Shown here one piece after another: positions 22,293 to 33,084 of a stretch of DNA of 64,000 nucleotides (position 1 is the first letter of the stretch; each line of letters begins with the position of its first letter). The notes beneath the pieces are model-generated. The model ran no database searches and was not told the DNA's origin. It saw only the letters and a program-made list of their open reading frames with translations. The stretch is from Rhodococcus pyridinivorans. GTDB lineage: Bacteria; Actinomycetota; Actinomycetes; Mycobacteriales; Mycobacteriaceae. Position numbers and translations under genes: made by a program. The stretch lies in NCBI RefSeq assembly GCF_900105195.1, contig NZ_FNRX01000002.1, positions 2,418,001 to 2,482,000 of the forward strand. The letters run 5' to 3'.

Positions 22293-23393
22293 ATGAGCGA
22301 CGAGGAACTGAAGCAGGGCCCCATCCACACCGTGCACGTCGAACTCGGTGCGACCTTCGCTCCGTTCGGCGGCTGGGAGATGCCGGTCTCCTACGCAGGG
22401 ACGGTCGCCGAGCACACGGCCGTGCGCGAGAACGTGGGACTGTTCGACGTCAGCCACCTGGGCAAGGCACTCGTCGCCGGACCGGATGCCGCCCAGTTCC
22501 TGAACACCACGCTCAGCAACGACCTCACCCGCATCGGTCCCGGCAAGGCGCAGTACACCCTGTGTTGCACCGAGAACGGCGGTGTCGTCGACGACCTGAT
22601 CGTCTACCACGTCTCCGACGACGAGCTCTTCCTCGTTCCGAACGCGGCCAACACCGCAGCGGTCGTCGAGGCGCTGACCGCCGCGGCACCGGCCGGCGTC
22701 ACAGTGACGAACCAGCATCGCGACCACGCGGTGTTCGCCGTCCAGGGGCCGAAGGCCGTCGAGGTCCTCGAGGCGCTCGGCCTGCCCACCGACATCGCCT
22801 ACATGGGCTTCGCCGACGCCGAGTACGAGGGTGCTCCGGTGCGCGTGTGCCGCAGCGGCTACACCGGCGAACGGGGCTACGAGGTGCTGCCGCGCTGGGA
22901 CGACGCCGAACGCGTCTTCCGCGCCCTGCTCGATGCCGTCCGTGCGCAGGGCGGCCAGGCCGCCGGTCTCGGCGCCCGCGACACCTTGCGCACCGAGATG
23001 GGCTACGCGCTGCACGGGCACGAGCTGTCCGTCGACATCTCCCCGCTCGAGGCGCGGGTCGGCTGGGCCGTGGGCTGGAAGAAGCCGCAGTTCTGGGGGC
23101 GCGACGCCCTGCTCCGCGAGAAGGAGGCGGGCCCGGCGCGGAAACTGTGGGGCCTGCGGGCACTCGACCGCGGCGTCCTGCGTCAGGATCTGACCGTGCG
23201 ACGCGACGGCGACGAGGTCGGGCGGACCACCTCGGGCACCTTCTCTCCGACCCTCAAGATCGGCATCGCCCTCGCGCTCCTCGACACCTCCGCCGGACTC
23301 GAGCCGGGCGACGAAGTGGCCGTGGACGTGCGCGGACGATCGCTGCGTGCCGAAGTGGTGGCTCCGCCGTTCGTCGAGGACCACACCAGATAA
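22293..23393 (+). CDS. gcvT: Glycine cleavage system T protein (aminomethyltransferase)
   Basis: This 366-residue folate enzyme takes the aminomethyl group from lipoyl-GcvH and gives NH3 and methylene-tetrahydrofolate. Recognisable segments are [24 protein letters not shown], the folate-contacting Asp region [15 protein letters not shown], and RTGYTGE-like [15 protein letters not shown] chose ATG 22293 because mycobacterial GcvT starts MSD at this point; the upstream ATG 22233 would add 20 Gly-rich residues. The other glycine cleavage genes are not in the window. It is 32 bp upstream of ilvE on the same strand, but ilvE has its own -10-like element. Confidence 0.93.
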   Translation: MSDEELKQGPIHTVHVELGATFAPFGGWEMPVSYAGTVAEHTAVRENVGLFDVSHLGKALVAGPDAAQFLNTTLSNDLTRIGPGKAQYTLCCTENGGVVDDLIVYHVSDDELFLVPNAANTAAVVEALTAAAPAGVTVTNQHRDHAVFAVQGPKAVEVLEALGLPTDIAYMGFADAEYEGAPVRVCRSGYTGERGYEVLPRWDDAERVFRALLDAVRAQGGQAAGLGARDTLRTEMGYALHGHELSVDISPLEARVGWAVGWKKPQFWGRDALLREKEAGPARKLWGLRALDRGVLRQDLTVRRDGDEVGRTTSGTFSPTLKIGIALALLDTSAGLEPGDEVAVDVRGRSLRAEVVAPPFVEDHTR

Positions 23394-23411
23394 CGGTTCT
23401 GCGGGCGGTTG

Positions 23412-23417
23412 TACCAT
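23412..23417 (+). promoter_or_regulatory. Putative -10 element of ilvE
   Basis: TACCAT lies 8 nt before the ilvE ATG at 23426 in a short AT-richer patch between gcvT and ilvE; no Shine-Dalgarno sequence is present. Confidence 0.35.
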
Positions 23418-23425
23418 TGTCCCCC

Positions 23426-24532
23426 ATGACAGGTGTCCTCGAATTCGCCCGCGTCCAGCATCCTTCACCGAGCTCTGCGGAGCGGCGACAGGAGGTTCTG
23501 TCGAATCCCGGATTCGGGCAGCACTTCACCGATCACATGGTGTCGATCACCTACACCAACGGAATCGGCTGGCACGACGCGAAAGTCGAGCCGTACGCCC
23601 CGATCCCGCTCGACCCGGCCGCGATGGTCCTGCACTACGGGCAGGCGATCTTCGAGGGTCTCAAGGCCTACCGGCAGGCCGACGGCAGCATCGCGTCGTT
23701 CCGCGTGACCGCCAATGCCGCGCGCATGAACCGGTCCGCGGAGCGGCTCGCGATGCCGTACCTGCCGCCGGAGCTGTTCGTGAAGGCGATCACCGAGCTG
23801 GTCGAGGTCGACAACGAGTGGGTTCCCGCCGCCGGCGGCGAGGATTCGCTCTACCTGCGTCCCTTCGCGTTCGCGACCGAGCCGGCTCTCGGCGTGCGGC
23901 CCGCGAAGGAGTACAAGTTCCTCGTCATCGCGTCCCCGGCGGGTGCCTACTTCCCGCGCGGCGTGAAGCCCGTCAACGTGTGGCTCTCCCGCGAGTACGT
24001 GCGCGCCTCCCCGGGTGGCACGGGCGCCGCGAAGTTCGCCGGCAACTACGCGGCTTCGCTCGTCGCGCAGGCGCATGCCGCCGAGCAAGGCTGCGACCAG
24101 GTGGTCTGGCTCGACGCCATCGAGCGCAAGTACGTCGAGGAGATGGGCGGCATGAACCTGTACTTCGTGTACGGGTCGGGTGCCGACGCGCGTCTGGTCA
24201 CCCCGGAGCTGTCCGGCTCGCTGCTGCCCGGCATCACCCGCGACTCGCTGCTCACCCTCGCCAAGGACTCCGGTCTCTCGGTCGAGGAGCGGCGCATCAG
24301 CACCGACGAGTGGCGTGAGAAGGCCGGCAGCGGTGAGATCACGGAGGTATTCGCGTGCGGTACCGCCGCGGTCATCACGCCGGTCGGCAGCGTCAAGGAC
24401 AAGGACGGCGAGTTCACCATCGCCGACGGCGAGCCCGGCCCCATCACGATGGCCCTGCGCGACACCCTGACCGGCATCCAGCGCGGTACCTTCGCCGACA
24501 CCCACGGGTGGATGACGACGCTGCGCAAGTGA
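23426..24532 (+). CDS. ilvE: Branched-chain amino acid aminotransferase
   Basis: This 368-residue PLP enzyme of fold type IV performs the last step of leucine, isoleucine and valine synthesis. The PLP lysine is Lys203 in AAKFAGNY, and the family segments [27 protein letters not shown] and [13 protein letters not shown] are present. ATG 23426 begins [15 protein letters not shown]. It is followed by a 20-bp-stem terminator. Its substrate alpha-ketoisovalerate is also the substrate of PanB in this window. Position and length agree with M. tuberculosis IlvE (Rv2210c). Confidence 0.96.
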   Translation: MTGVLEFARVQHPSPSSAERRQEVLSNPGFGQHFTDHMVSITYTNGIGWHDAKVEPYAPIPLDPAAMVLHYGQAIFEGLKAYRQADGSIASFRVTANAARMNRSAERLAMPYLPPELFVKAITELVEVDNEWVPAAGGEDSLYLRPFAFATEPALGVRPAKEYKFLVIASPAGAYFPRGVKPVNVWLSREYVRASPGGTGAAKFAGNYAASLVAQAHAAEQGCDQVVWLDAIERKYVEEMGGMNLYFVYGSGADARLVTPELSGSLLPGITRDSLLTLAKDSGLSVEERRISTDEWREKAGSGEITEVFACGTAAVITPVGSVKDKDGEFTIADGEPGPITMALRDTLTGIQRGTFADTHGWMTTLRK

Positions 24533-24546
24533 CGTAGCCACGAACG

Positions 24547-24590
24547 ACGACGAAGGGGTGCTGCCGATTCCGGCAGCACCCCTTCGTCGT
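24547..24590. terminator. Bidirectional terminator between ilvE and cobS
   Basis: A perfect 20-bp stem (24547-24566 with 24571-24590) with a 4-nt loop separates two converging genes. Confidence 0.9.
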
Positions 24591-24608
24591 TTCCGGACGC
24601 AGTGCGAT

Positions 24609-25373
24609 CTAGAGGAGCCCCGACGCTGCCACCGCGACGGCGGCGACCGTGCCCTCGGTGACTGCGCCGAGCACGTCGCCGTTCATGCCGCCGAAGCGCG
24701 CGACGCAGTGCCGGGCGAAAAGCACCGCGACGACCAGTACCACCGTGACGACGAGCGGTCCCGCCCAGAGCGGACCGGGCAGGCACACGAGCGACAGTGC
24801 CACCGCGGCCACCGTCCACACCGTGATCGGCACGACACCCTGCGTCCCCGCCACGAGCGAGCCGAAGCCGCTGCCGGGCGCTGCCGGGACACCGCGCCGG
24901 CACGCGACGACCACGGCCACACGTCCCGAGAAGACCGCGAACCCGACCGCCCCCCACGCGTCGGTGTCGACGAGCGCACCGAACGAGGCGGCCTGCAGAC
25001 CGAGGACGACGACGAGCGCCGCGACACCGAAGGGACCCGCGCCGCCGCTGTGCATCACCTCGCGCGCCCGCTCGGGCGGGCCGTAGCAACCGAGACCGTC
25101 GGCGGTGTCGCTCAGGCCGTCGACGTGCATTCCCCGGGTGCCGACCGCCAGCACCCCGACACACACCAGGCCCGTCACCAGTGGTGGCGTCTCGACGGCG
25201 GAACCGACCAGGCAGACGGCCGTGGTCGCGGCGGCGAGTACGGCACCGGCGATCGGCGCCGCGGAGATCGCACGTCCGGCGACCGTCCGGTCGATCTCCG
25301 ACGGGCCTCGCGCGGGCAGGACCGTCAACCACGACAGGGCCAGCGCGACCCCGCCGATCCAGGCGCGGATCAT
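24609..25373 (-). CDS. cobS: Adenosylcobinamide-GDP ribazoletransferase (cobalamin synthase)
   Basis: The 254-residue membrane enzyme joins adenosylcobinamide-GDP with alpha-ribazole (phosphate) to complete the nucleotide loop of vitamin B12. It is mostly hydrophobic, with about six membrane segments. The conserved acidic face GMHVDGLSDTADGLGCYG (about 82-99) is the family metal-site motif, and ARFGGMNGDVLGA near the C-terminus is a second conserved segment. Its ATG overlaps the cobT stop in TGATG, so the two are translationally coupled. Confidence 0.94.
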   Translation of the reverse strand: MIRAWIGGVALALSWLTVLPARGPSEIDRTVAGRAISAAPIAGAVLAAATTAVCLVGSAVETPPLVTGLVCVGVLAVGTRGMHVDGLSDTADGLGCYGPPERAREVMHSGGAGPFGVAALVVVLGLQAASFGALVDTDAWGAVGFAVFSGRVAVVVACRRGVPAAPGSGFGSLVAGTQGVVPITVWTVAAVALSLVCLPGPLWAGPLVVTVVLVVAVLFARHCVARFGGMNGDVLGAVTEGTVAAVAVAASGLL

Positions 25374-26464
25374 CAGTCCGCGGTCGCCGGAGCGCTCTCG
25401 TCGCGGGTGCTCACGCCCGCCTCGGAGAAGGTGGCCATCTGCGCGAGGATCGCGACCGCACCCTGCAGTACCGGCAGCGCCGTCACGGCTCCCGATCCTT
25501 CGCCGAGGCGCATACCGAGGTCGACGATCGGTTCGAGTCGGAGATGACGCAGCGCGATGGCGTGGGCGGGTTCGGCCGACCGGTGACCGGACACCCACCA
25601 GCGTGCCGCGCCGGGTGCGAGTTCCTCGGCGACCATCGCGGCGGCGGTGACGACGACTCCGTCGAGGATCACCGGCGTCCGGCGGACCGCGGCCTGCGCG
25701 AGGAATCCCGCCATCGCGGCGAAGTCCGCGCCACCGGCGGTGCGCAGCAGGGCGACGGGATTGCGTACGTGGGGCCGCGCCCGCCACATGGCGTCGCGGA
25801 TCGCGGTGACCTTGCGCATCCACCCCGCGTCGTCGACGCCGGTGCCGCGGCCGACCGCGGCCACGGGTTCGGTGGCGGTAAGGGTGGCGATGAGAACGGT
25901 TGCAGGAGTGGTGTTCCCGATTCCCATATCGCCCGCGACGAGCAGATCGGCACCTTCGTCGACCTCGCGGTCGGCGAGCGCACGGCCGGCCTCGATCGCG
26001 CGGACCGTCTCGTCGTGCGTGAGCGCGTCCTCGCGGTCGATGCTGCCGCTCGAGCGGCGGATCTTGAACTCGGACACCTCGGGGGAGGTGTCGCTCTCGA
26101 CTGCCATGTCGACGACCCGCACTCCTGCGCCCGCGGCGGCGGCGAGCACGTTCACGGCGGCGCCCCCTGCGGACAGGTTCGCGACCATCTGCGCGGTGAC
26201 CTCCGGCGGATAGGCCGAGACCCCGTTGCGTGCGACGCCGTGGTCACCTGCGAAGACCACGACCCGCGGTCGGCGGAAGGGATGGGGCGGGACCTCGCCC
26301 TGGCAGGCGGCGACCCAGCACCCGAGTTCCTCGAGCCGTCCGAGTGAGCCGGCGGGTTTCGTCAGATCTCGCTGGCGTTCCTCGGCGGCGACGCGTGCTT
26401 CGAGATCGGGTAGGTCGACGCGCGGGAACTCGACGTCGGCGGGGGAATCGGAACCGCTGGTCAC
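25373..26464 (-). CDS. cobT: Nicotinate-nucleotide-dimethylbenzimidazole phosphoribosyltransferase
   Basis: The 363-residue enzyme makes alpha-ribazole phosphate, the lower-ligand nucleotide used by CobS. Visible motifs are the N-terminal [44 protein letters not shown], and the C-terminal [10 protein letters not shown] carrying the catalytic Glu. GTG 26464 has GAGAGGTGA 5 nt upstream. It forms a two-gene operon with cobS. No cobalamin riboswitch was found in the 122 bp upstream. In M. tuberculosis the order cobT-cobS is the same (Rv2207-Rv2208). Confidence 0.95.
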   Translation of the reverse strand: MTSGSDSPADVEFPRVDLPDLEARVAAEERQRDLTKPAGSLGRLEELGCWVAACQGEVPPHPFRRPRVVVFAGDHGVARNGVSAYPPEVTAQMVANLSAGGAAVNVLAAAAGAGVRVVDMAVESDTSPEVSEFKIRRSSGSIDREDALTHDETVRAIEAGRALADREVDEGADLLVAGDMGIGNTTPATVLIATLTATEPVAAVGRGTGVDDAGWMRKVTAIRDAMWRARPHVRNPVALLRTAGGADFAAMAGFLAQAAVRRTPVILDGVVVTAAAMVAEELAPGAARWWVSGHRSAEPAHAIALRHLRLEPIVDLGMRLGEGSGAVTALPVLQGAVAILAQMATFSEAGVSTRDESAPATAD

Positions 26465-26587
26465 AGGTCACCTCTCGGACGGATCTTCACGCGAGAACGC
26501 TATCAACCGCCCGGTCTGGCAGAAATTCGACGTTATGCGTCATCACTGCCACTTTTCGGCGATCGGGTTCAGTCGGAGGATCGAGAC

Positions 26588-26821
26588 ATGATCGAACTCA
26601 CCGTCACCGTCGTGGTCCTGTCCACCCTGATCATCGGTCTCGAGATGCTCCGCCGGCGGACTGCTCCCGCGCCGGCCTGGGTCCGGCGTGCACCCTGGGG
26701 GCTCCACTGGGAACGCCCCGCACAGACGACTCGGCCGCGGCACCGCATGTCGCAGGACATGCAGGCCGCGGCCGAGATCCGGCAGCTACCGCCGGTGGTG
26801 TGCGGGTCGCCTCACAACTGA
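26588..26821 (+). CDS. Small single-pass membrane protein
   Basis: This 77-residue protein has one hydrophobic helix at the N-terminus (about 3-20, IELTVTVVVLSTLIIGLEM) then a basic, Pro-rich tail. Evidence that it is real: the ATG at 26588 is preceded by GGAGGATCGAGAC, a good ribosome binding site, and it fills the gap between cobT and the DUF3043 gene, ending 14 bp from the converging stop. No family is recognised and the function is unknown. Confidence 0.55.
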   Translation: MIELTVTVVVLSTLIIGLEMLRRRTAPAPAWVRRAPWGLHWERPAQTTRPRHRMSQDMQAAAEIRQLPPVVCGSPHN

Positions 26822-26835
26822 GGGTCGCCGGACGG

Positions 26836-27510
26836 TCAGACGGCGTCGCCCGGGCCGACCCGGGGGAGCGGTGCACGCAGCTTCTTGATCTGGGAGGCGC
26901 GCACGAAGGCGTACCAGCCGAGGCCGAAGCCACCGTCCGTCGAATCCGGGAAGCGCTCGCGCACCTTCCTGTTGACCATGCGCCCGAGATAGATGCCCTC
27001 GATGATCATCAGGAACATCATCACGAACATCGCGAGCGTGACGTACTGCTGCACCACCGGCCCGAGGAACATCGACATGATGAGCACGAGCGCGAGCGGC
27101 ATGAACAGGCCGACGAGATTGCGCCGGCTGTCGACGATGTCGCGCACGTAGGCGCGCACCGGGCCGCGGTCGCGGGGGAGCAGGTACTTCTCCTCGCCCG
27201 CGAGCATCCGGTTGCGACGCTCGGACGCGTCGGCGCGACGCTGCGCGGCGGCCGCCTTGCGCTCCTCCTTGCTCTGCGACTTGCGCGCGGCCTTGCGGCG
27301 CTCGCGGGCTTCCTTCGCAGTCAGGGGAGCGGGGGCGACGGGACCGCGACGACGGTTCTCGGCGTCGCGCCGTTTGGGCGTCGGACGCCCCTTACCGGTC
27401 GTCGCCTTCGCGGACGCGGAATCGTCGGGAGTCGCGGCCGGGGAGTCCTCGGTCGCAGGAACCTGGTGATCGGCGGAGTCGTCGGAACCACCGCGGCGTA
27501 GCAACTTCAC
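26836..27510 (-). CDS. DUF3043 membrane protein
   Basis: This 224-residue protein has a long basic, low-complexity N-terminal half (about 1-105, rich in Arg, Lys, Ala and Pro), followed by DRGPVRAYVRDIVDSRRN and two adjacent transmembrane helices (about 131-150 and 156-176). The tail contains GFGLGWYAFVRASQIKKLR. This is the DUF3043 layout found at the same place in mycobacteria (Rv2206). The function is unknown. GTG 27510 has TAGCCT 6 nt upstream and no Shine-Dalgarno sequence, so it is probably leaderless. Confidence 0.85.
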   Translation of the reverse strand: MKLLRRGGSDDSADHQVPATEDSPAATPDDSASAKATTGKGRPTPKRRDAENRRRGPVAPAPLTAKEARERRKAARKSQSKEERKAAAAQRRADASERRNRMLAGEEKYLLPRDRGPVRAYVRDIVDSRRNLVGLFMPLALVLIMSMFLGPVVQQYVTLAMFVMMFLMIIEGIYLGRMVNRKVRERFPDSTDGGFGLGWYAFVRASQIKKLRAPLPRVGPGDAV

Positions 27511-27651
27511 ACCACCAGGCTATGGGATAGTGGAGAGAAGCGGGAAATTCCGCACGCCATACCACGCTCGGCGCAACTCGTCCACGAGGAATAGATTCCG
27601 GCGCGGTACCGTTGAACCATCGGGTTTCGACACGAACGACAGGGAGCGCCC

Positions 27652-28002
27652 ATGACTGTGCAGCAAGAGACCGATACTCACGGCGTCATCCTGACCGAGG
27701 CCGCCGCTGCGAAGGCGAAGGCACTGCTCGATCAGGAGGGCCGCGACGACCTCGCACTGCGTATCGCCGTGCAGCCCGGAGGCTGTGCCGGTCTGCGGTA
27801 CCAGCTGTTCTTCGACGACCGCACGCTGGACGGCGACCTCACGAAAGAATTCGCCGGTGTGACGCTCGCCGTCGACCGGATGAGCGCGCCGTACGTCGAG
27901 GGTGCGTCGATCGACTTCGTCGACACCATCGAGAAGCAGGGCTTCACCATCGACAACCCGAATGCCACGGGGTCGTGCGCCTGCGGCGACTCGTTCAACT
28001 GA
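27652..28002 (+). CDS. erpA: A-type iron-sulfur carrier (HesB/IscA/ErpA family)
   Basis: This 116-residue protein has the A-type carrier pattern: Cys45 in PGGCAGLRYQ and the C-terminal pair in GSCACGDSF (CxC). The three cysteines hold a transient Fe-S cluster that is delivered to target enzymes. Candidate clients in the window are LipA (two 4Fe-4S clusters) and the Rieske protein QcrA. ATG 27652 follows AGGGAG at 6 nt. It ends in a terminator, so it is monocistronic. The orthologue in M. tuberculosis is Rv2204c. The name erpA is by family; iscA-like would also fit. Confidence 0.9.
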   Translation: MTVQQETDTHGVILTEAAAAKAKALLDQEGRDDLALRIAVQPGGCAGLRYQLFFDDRTLDGDLTKEFAGVTLAVDRMSAPYVEGASIDFVDTIEKQGFTIDNPNATGSCACGDSFN

Positions 28003-28020
28003 ACCGAGAACGCACCTCGG

Positions 28021-28048
28021 AACCCCGGCGCTTCACGGCGCCGGGGTT
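28021..28048 (+). terminator. Hairpin terminator after the HesB/ErpA gene
   Basis: An 11-bp stem (28021-28031 with 28038-28048) with a 6-nt loop is followed by a short T-rich stretch, 18 bp past the stop. Confidence 0.75.
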
Positions 28049-28097
28049 TCGTCGTTTCCGCGGTAGTACCGTGGGACCGCTCCGGCTCTCCGTGTGA

Positions 28098-29111
<1,014 letters not shown>

Positions 29112-29136
29112 GCGGCGGAACACCCGATCCTGGAAA

Positions 29137-29180
29137 CGCGACGGCCGCGAACATCCCTGGGGATGTTCGCGGCCGTCGCG
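29137..29180. terminator. Bidirectional terminator between adoK and asnB
   Basis: A perfect 20-bp stem (29137-29156 with 29161-29180) with a CTGG loop lies between two converging genes. Confidence 0.9.
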
Positions 29181-29194
29181 TACGGGTCGGGTGA

Positions 29195-31120
29195 TCAGAT
29201 CTCGACCGGGTAGGCCGGCTCCTGGATCTGCGGCACGATGCGCTTCTCCACGAAGATGCCGTGCCAGACCATGAAGCACAGCACCGTCCACAGACGACGG
29301 CTGTGATCGATCGGGCCGGTCCGGTGCTCGTCGAGCATCTTCGCCACCGCGCCCTTGTCGAGCAGGTGATCGGTCTGCGACTCGGCGATCACCTCGTGCG
29401 CCCAGTCGAACAGCTCCGTGCCGGCCAGCCAGTGCCGCAGCGGTACCGGGAAGCCCAGCTTCGCGCGGTGCAGCACGTGTGGCGGGACGATGCCCTCCAG
29501 CGCCTGCCGCAGCGCATACTTCGTCGTCTGTTTCGTGATCTTCTGGTCCAGCGGAACCTGCGACGCCACCCGGAACACCTCGGAGTCCAGGAACGGCACG
29601 CGCAGCTCGAGCGAGTTGGCCATCGTCATCTTGTCGGCCTTGACGAGGATGTCGCCGCGCAGCCACGTGAACAGGTCGAGATGCTGCATCCGTGCCACCG
29701 GATCCCAGCCGGCAGACTGCGCGTAGATCGGGGCGGTGACGTCCTGGTGCGTCCATTCCGGACGGAAGTCGCGCAGCACCGAGCGCAGCTGCGCGTCGTT
29801 GAAGCTGCGGGCGTTGCCGTAGTAGCGCTCCTCGAGCGTCATCGAGCCACGGTGCAGCAGGCTCTTGCCTCGGGTGCCCTCGGGGATGCGCTCCGAAAGC
29901 TTCCCGGCAGCCCGGCGCAGCGCCGGCGGCAGGAACTCGAACGGACGCAGCGACAGCGGCTCGCGGTAGATCGTGTAACCGCCGAACAGCTCGTCGGCGC
30001 CCTCACCCGACAGCACGACCTTGACGTGCTTGCGGGCCTCCCGGGCGATGAACCACAGCGGCACGAGCGCCGGGTCGGCCACAGGGTCGTCGAGGTACCA
30101 GATGATCTCGGGGATAGCCGCGGCGAACTCGCTGGGGGAGACCACCCGCACCACGTGCCGGGCACCGATCGCGGCCGCCGACTCTGCGGCGACGTCGACC
30201 TCGGAGTAACCCTCCCGCTCGAAACCCGCGGTGAAGGTGATGAGCTTCGGGTTGTGGCGCATCGCCAGCGCGGCGATGGCCGTCGAATCGATGCCACCCG
30301 AGAGGAACGACCCGACGGTCACGTCGGCGCGCATGTGCTTGGCCACCGAGTCCTCGAGGGCCTCGGCGATCTCGCGGTAACGATCCTGTTCGCGGCCCGC
30401 CACGAACGGCCGGACCGGGAAGGTGGGATGGAAGTATCGCGTGATCTCCGGCTCGGCGCCGGGCGTGATACGCGCGTAGCAGCCCGACTCGAGGCGGCGG
30501 ATCCGCCGGTGCAGCGTCTCGGGCTCGGGAACGTACTGCAGCACCGTGTAGTGCTCGATCGCACGAGAATCGAGCTCGGTGTCGATGCCGATCACGTCGG
30601 CGAGCTCCAGCAGACTCTTTTTCTCGCTGCCGAAGGCGGTACCGCCGGTGCCGGTCGCGAGGAACAGCGGCTTGATGCCGAACGGGTCGCGGGCGACGAA
30701 CAGCTCGCGGGTGTGCGTGTCCCAGATCGCGAAGGCGAACATACCCCGCAGGCGCTGGACCGCGCGCACTCCCCAGTGGTGGTAGGCCGCGACGATCGCC
30801 TCGCTGTCGCCCTCGGTCGCGAAGGAGGTACCGAACGTCTCGGTGAGCTCCTTGCGCAGTTCGAGATAGTTGTAGATCTCACCGTTGAAGGTCAGCGCGT
30901 AGCGGTCGGGCTGCTCCGGCGGGCCCCAGCGCAGCGGCTGGTGCGAGTGCGCGATGTCGATGATCGACAACCGGTTGAATCCGAAGACGAGGTCGGCGTC
31001 GTGCCAGGTGCCGTGCTCGTCGGGGCCGCGATGGCGCAGGCAGTGCATCGCGGAGTCCACCTTCGCGACGGCGTCGTCGCTGGTGCCGTCAGTGGTCAGA
31101 AACCCGAGCAATCCGCACAC
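29195..31120 (-). CDS. asnB: Asparagine synthetase (glutamine-hydrolysing)
   Basis: The 641-residue enzyme makes asparagine from aspartate, ATP and glutamine. Cys2 (MCGLLGF) is the class II amidotransferase nucleophile after Met removal; RHRGPDEHG and FNGEIYNY complete the glutaminase site. The synthetase half has the PP-loop FLSGGIDSTAIAAL and VVLSGEGADELFGGY. In mycolic-acid bacteria this gene (Rv2201) also matters for amidation-linked antibiotic tolerance, and related proteins amidate cell-wall precursors, so that alternative cannot be excluded. GTG 31120 is the only start compatible with Cys2. It is divergent from ctaC, with about 360 bp between. Confidence 0.92.
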   Translation of the reverse strand: MCGLLGFLTTDGTSDDAVAKVDSAMHCLRHRGPDEHGTWHDADLVFGFNRLSIIDIAHSHQPLRWGPPEQPDRYALTFNGEIYNYLELRKELTETFGTSFATEGDSEAIVAAYHHWGVRAVQRLRGMFAFAIWDTHTRELFVARDPFGIKPLFLATGTGGTAFGSEKKSLLELADVIGIDTELDSRAIEHYTVLQYVPEPETLHRRIRRLESGCYARITPGAEPEITRYFHPTFPVRPFVAGREQDRYREIAEALEDSVAKHMRADVTVGSFLSGGIDSTAIAALAMRHNPKLITFTAGFEREGYSEVDVAAESAAAIGARHVVRVVSPSEFAAAIPEIIWYLDDPVADPALVPLWFIAREARKHVKVVLSGEGADELFGGYTIYREPLSLRPFEFLPPALRRAAGKLSERIPEGTRGKSLLHRGSMTLEERYYGNARSFNDAQLRSVLRDFRPEWTHQDVTAPIYAQSAGWDPVARMQHLDLFTWLRGDILVKADKMTMANSLELRVPFLDSEVFRVASQVPLDQKITKQTTKYALRQALEGIVPPHVLHRAKLGFPVPLRHWLAGTELFDWAHEVIAESQTDHLLDKGAVAKMLDEHRTGPIDHSRRLWTVLCFMVWHGIFVEKRIVPQIQEPAYPVEI

Positions 31121-31479
31121 GCGTGGGTTACCTCATTCCGGTCGGGGGTGTCGCGAAGAACCCCGGTGGGTGCCCAGCGCGGGACACCGCACCGCGCATG
31201 ACACCGGGAACTACCACTCGGGGTCCGGCGTTGGTTCTACCGAAGTATGCCGCAGACGGTCGACATCGGGCAGCCGCGCCCGGACGCCACTGACGATCAC
31301 TCGCCCGACAGGAGAAAACCGACGTCACGAGCCGGGTCTTCCGGTCGAAACGCCCAGTCCGACACTTTCTTCGTGCCCCGGCGATGGATAGCGCCCGGGT
31401 TTGGTCTACGCTGCGTAGTAATTGGGCCGGCCCTCCGGGTGTGCCCTAGTGGAATTGCGGCGATCAGGAAGGCGTGAAC
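31121..31479. other. Divergent intergenic region, asnB/ctaC
   Basis: This 359-bp space must carry the promoters of asnB (leftward) and the ctaC-ctaF unit (rightward). Short open frames here lack ribosome binding sites and protein character. I see AT-richer patches around 31404-31424 (TACGCT, TAGTAA) that could be promoter elements for ctaC but no convincing -35/-10 pair, and a 10-bp palindrome at 31425-31434. Nothing else is recognised. Confidence 0.5.
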
Positions 31480-32550
31480 GTGGCGCAAGGTCGGATCCTT
31501 CGGCGGTTCGGGCTCGCAGCATCACTCGGCATTGCAGCCTTGGTGCTGACCGGGTGCTCGAGCGAAGAAATCCTTCGTTTCGGCTGGCCGGAGGGCATCA
31601 CTCCTCAGGCCGAGCGTATGCGTGAACTGTGGACGTGGTCGGTTGTCGCCGCCCTCGTCATGGGAATTCTCGTGTGGGCACTCACCTTCTGGGTGATCAT
31701 TGCCTACCGGCGTCGGAAGGACGATCCGGAGTTCCCGCGTCAGACGGCATACAACGTGCCGCTCGAGCTGGCTTACACCGCGGCGCCGTTCGTCGCCGTG
31801 TGTGTCCTCTTCTACTTCACGGTCGTGGTGCAGAACTACGTCCTGGAAAAGGAAGACAACCCGAACGTCGTGGTCGACGTGACGGCGTTCCAGTGGAACT
31901 GGAAGTTCGGCTACCGGACGATCGATCTGCAGGACGGCACGGCCCCTTACAACGGTATCGACGAGGTCGCCGAGGCGGCAGTCGCACAGGAGCCGTTCGA
32001 CCCGTCCACCGCGCACGGTGAATCGGGTGAGGAGCACGAGGCTCCGGGAGCGATCCACGGCAAGCCCGCCGAGGACCTGTCCTACCTGCACTACGACAAG
32101 ATCGAGACGATCGGCACCAGCGAAGAGATTCCGGTGCTCGTTCTTCCCACCGGGAAGCGCATCGAGTTCCAGCTGGCGTCCTCCGACGTCATCCACGCCT
32201 TCTGGGTGCCGGAGTTCCTGTTCAAGCGCGACGTGAACCCGAACCCGCGTGAGAACAACTCCGATCCGGTCTTCCAGATCTCCGAGATCGAGCGTGAGGG
32301 CGCGTTCGTCGGCCGCTGCGCCGAGATGTGCGGCACCTACCACGCGATGATGAACTTCGAGGTCCGCGCGGTCAGCCCGGAGGACTTCGCCCGGTACATC
32401 GAGCTCCGCAAGCCGGTCGAGGACGGCGGCGAAGGCCTGTCGAACGCTCGTGCGCTCGAAGCCATCGGCCAGAGCCCGATCGCGACCTCGACGACTCCGT
32501 TCAAGACCGACCGCACGGATCGGTCGGCGACCGTCGCCGCAGGCGAGTGA
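31480..32550 (+). CDS. ctaC: Cytochrome c oxidase subunit II (aa3 type)
   Basis: This 356-residue lipoprotein carries the CuA centre that receives electrons from cytochrome c in the aa3 oxidase. It has a signal peptide with lipobox LTGC, two transmembrane helices (about 51-74 and 95-115), the aromatic QWNWKFGY region, and the CuA ligands Cys280, Cys284, His288 and Met291 (CAEMCGTYHAMM). As in other actinobacteria, an acidic insertion (about 150-190, rich in Glu, Ala and His) separates the strands. I prefer GTG 31480 because AGGAAGG is 7 nt upstream; GTG 31474 is too close to it. ctaF follows after 33 bp. Confidence 0.95.
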   Translation: MAQGRILRRFGLAASLGIAALVLTGCSSEEILRFGWPEGITPQAERMRELWTWSVVAALVMGILVWALTFWVIIAYRRRKDDPEFPRQTAYNVPLELAYTAAPFVAVCVLFYFTVVVQNYVLEKEDNPNVVVDVTAFQWNWKFGYRTIDLQDGTAPYNGIDEVAEAAVAQEPFDPSTAHGESGEEHEAPGAIHGKPAEDLSYLHYDKIETIGTSEEIPVLVLPTGKRIEFQLASSDVIHAFWVPEFLFKRDVNPNPRENNSDPVFQISEIEREGAFVGRCAEMCGTYHAMMNFEVRAVSPEDFARYIELRKPVEDGGEGLSNARALEAIGQSPIATSTTPFKTDRTDRSATVAAGE

Positions 32551-32583
32551 CGGCCACCCCCTCCGACAAGGACAAGTGCTGAT

Positions 32584-33000
32584 ATGAAGATCGAAGCCAA
32601 GCTCTTCGAGGTCGTGACGGTGTTCTTCGTGCTCGTCGCCATCGTGTACGGCGTGTTCACCGGGCTCTCGGACAAGGGCATCGAATGGGCCGGCCTCACG
32701 GCCATCGTCCTCTCCGCCGGTCTGACCCTGATCGTCGGAACGTACTTCCGCTTCGTTGCTCGTCGTCTCGACACCCGTCCCGAGGACTACGAGGACGCCG
32801 AGATCAGCGACGGTGCGGGCGACCTCGGTTTCTTCAGTGCGGGTAGCTATTGGCCGATCCTGCTCGCCGGCGCAGCAGCGTTCGCCGCCATCGCACTGGC
32901 CTTCTACCAGCCGTGGATGATCGTCCTCGCGGTCGCGCTCATCATCGCGGCAGCAGCCGGCCTGGTGTTCGAGTACCACATCGGACCCGAGAAGCACTGA
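32584..33000 (+). CDS. ctaF: Cytochrome c oxidase subunit IV, actinobacterial type
   Basis: This 138-residue protein has four transmembrane helices (about 9-29, 36-56, 86-104 and 107-128) with a short acidic loop [19 protein letters not shown] between the pairs. That is the actinobacterial CtaF layout, a small subunit required for assembly of the aa3 oxidase within the bcc-aa3 supercomplex. It lies 33 bp downstream of ctaC and ends in a UUCG-loop terminator, so ctaC-ctaF is a two-gene unit. It matches Rv2199c in position. Confidence 0.93.
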   Translation: MKIEAKLFEVVTVFFVLVAIVYGVFTGLSDKGIEWAGLTAIVLSAGLTLIVGTYFRFVARRLDTRPEDYEDAEISDGAGDLGFFSAGSYWPILLAGAAAFAAIALAFYQPWMIVLAVALIIAAAAGLVFEYHIGPEKH

Positions 33001-33021
33001 GCCGGTACCCTCGACCACACG

Positions 33022-33047
33022 GGCGCCGCACCTTCGGGTGCGGCGCC
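33022..33047 (+). terminator. UUCG-tetraloop terminator after ctaF
   Basis: An 11-bp GC stem (33022-33032 with 33037-33047) closes on a TTCG loop, 21 bp past the ctaF stop, and is followed by a T-containing stretch. Confidence 0.8.
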
Positions 33048-33084
33048 TGCGTCGTTTCCGTCGTCGTTCTCGAGGTTCAGTTCT

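Noticed and set aside
26465..26587. Possible cobalamin riboswitch upstream of cobT
   Set aside because: None of the conserved B12-box sequence is visible, and the space is too short for a full element.
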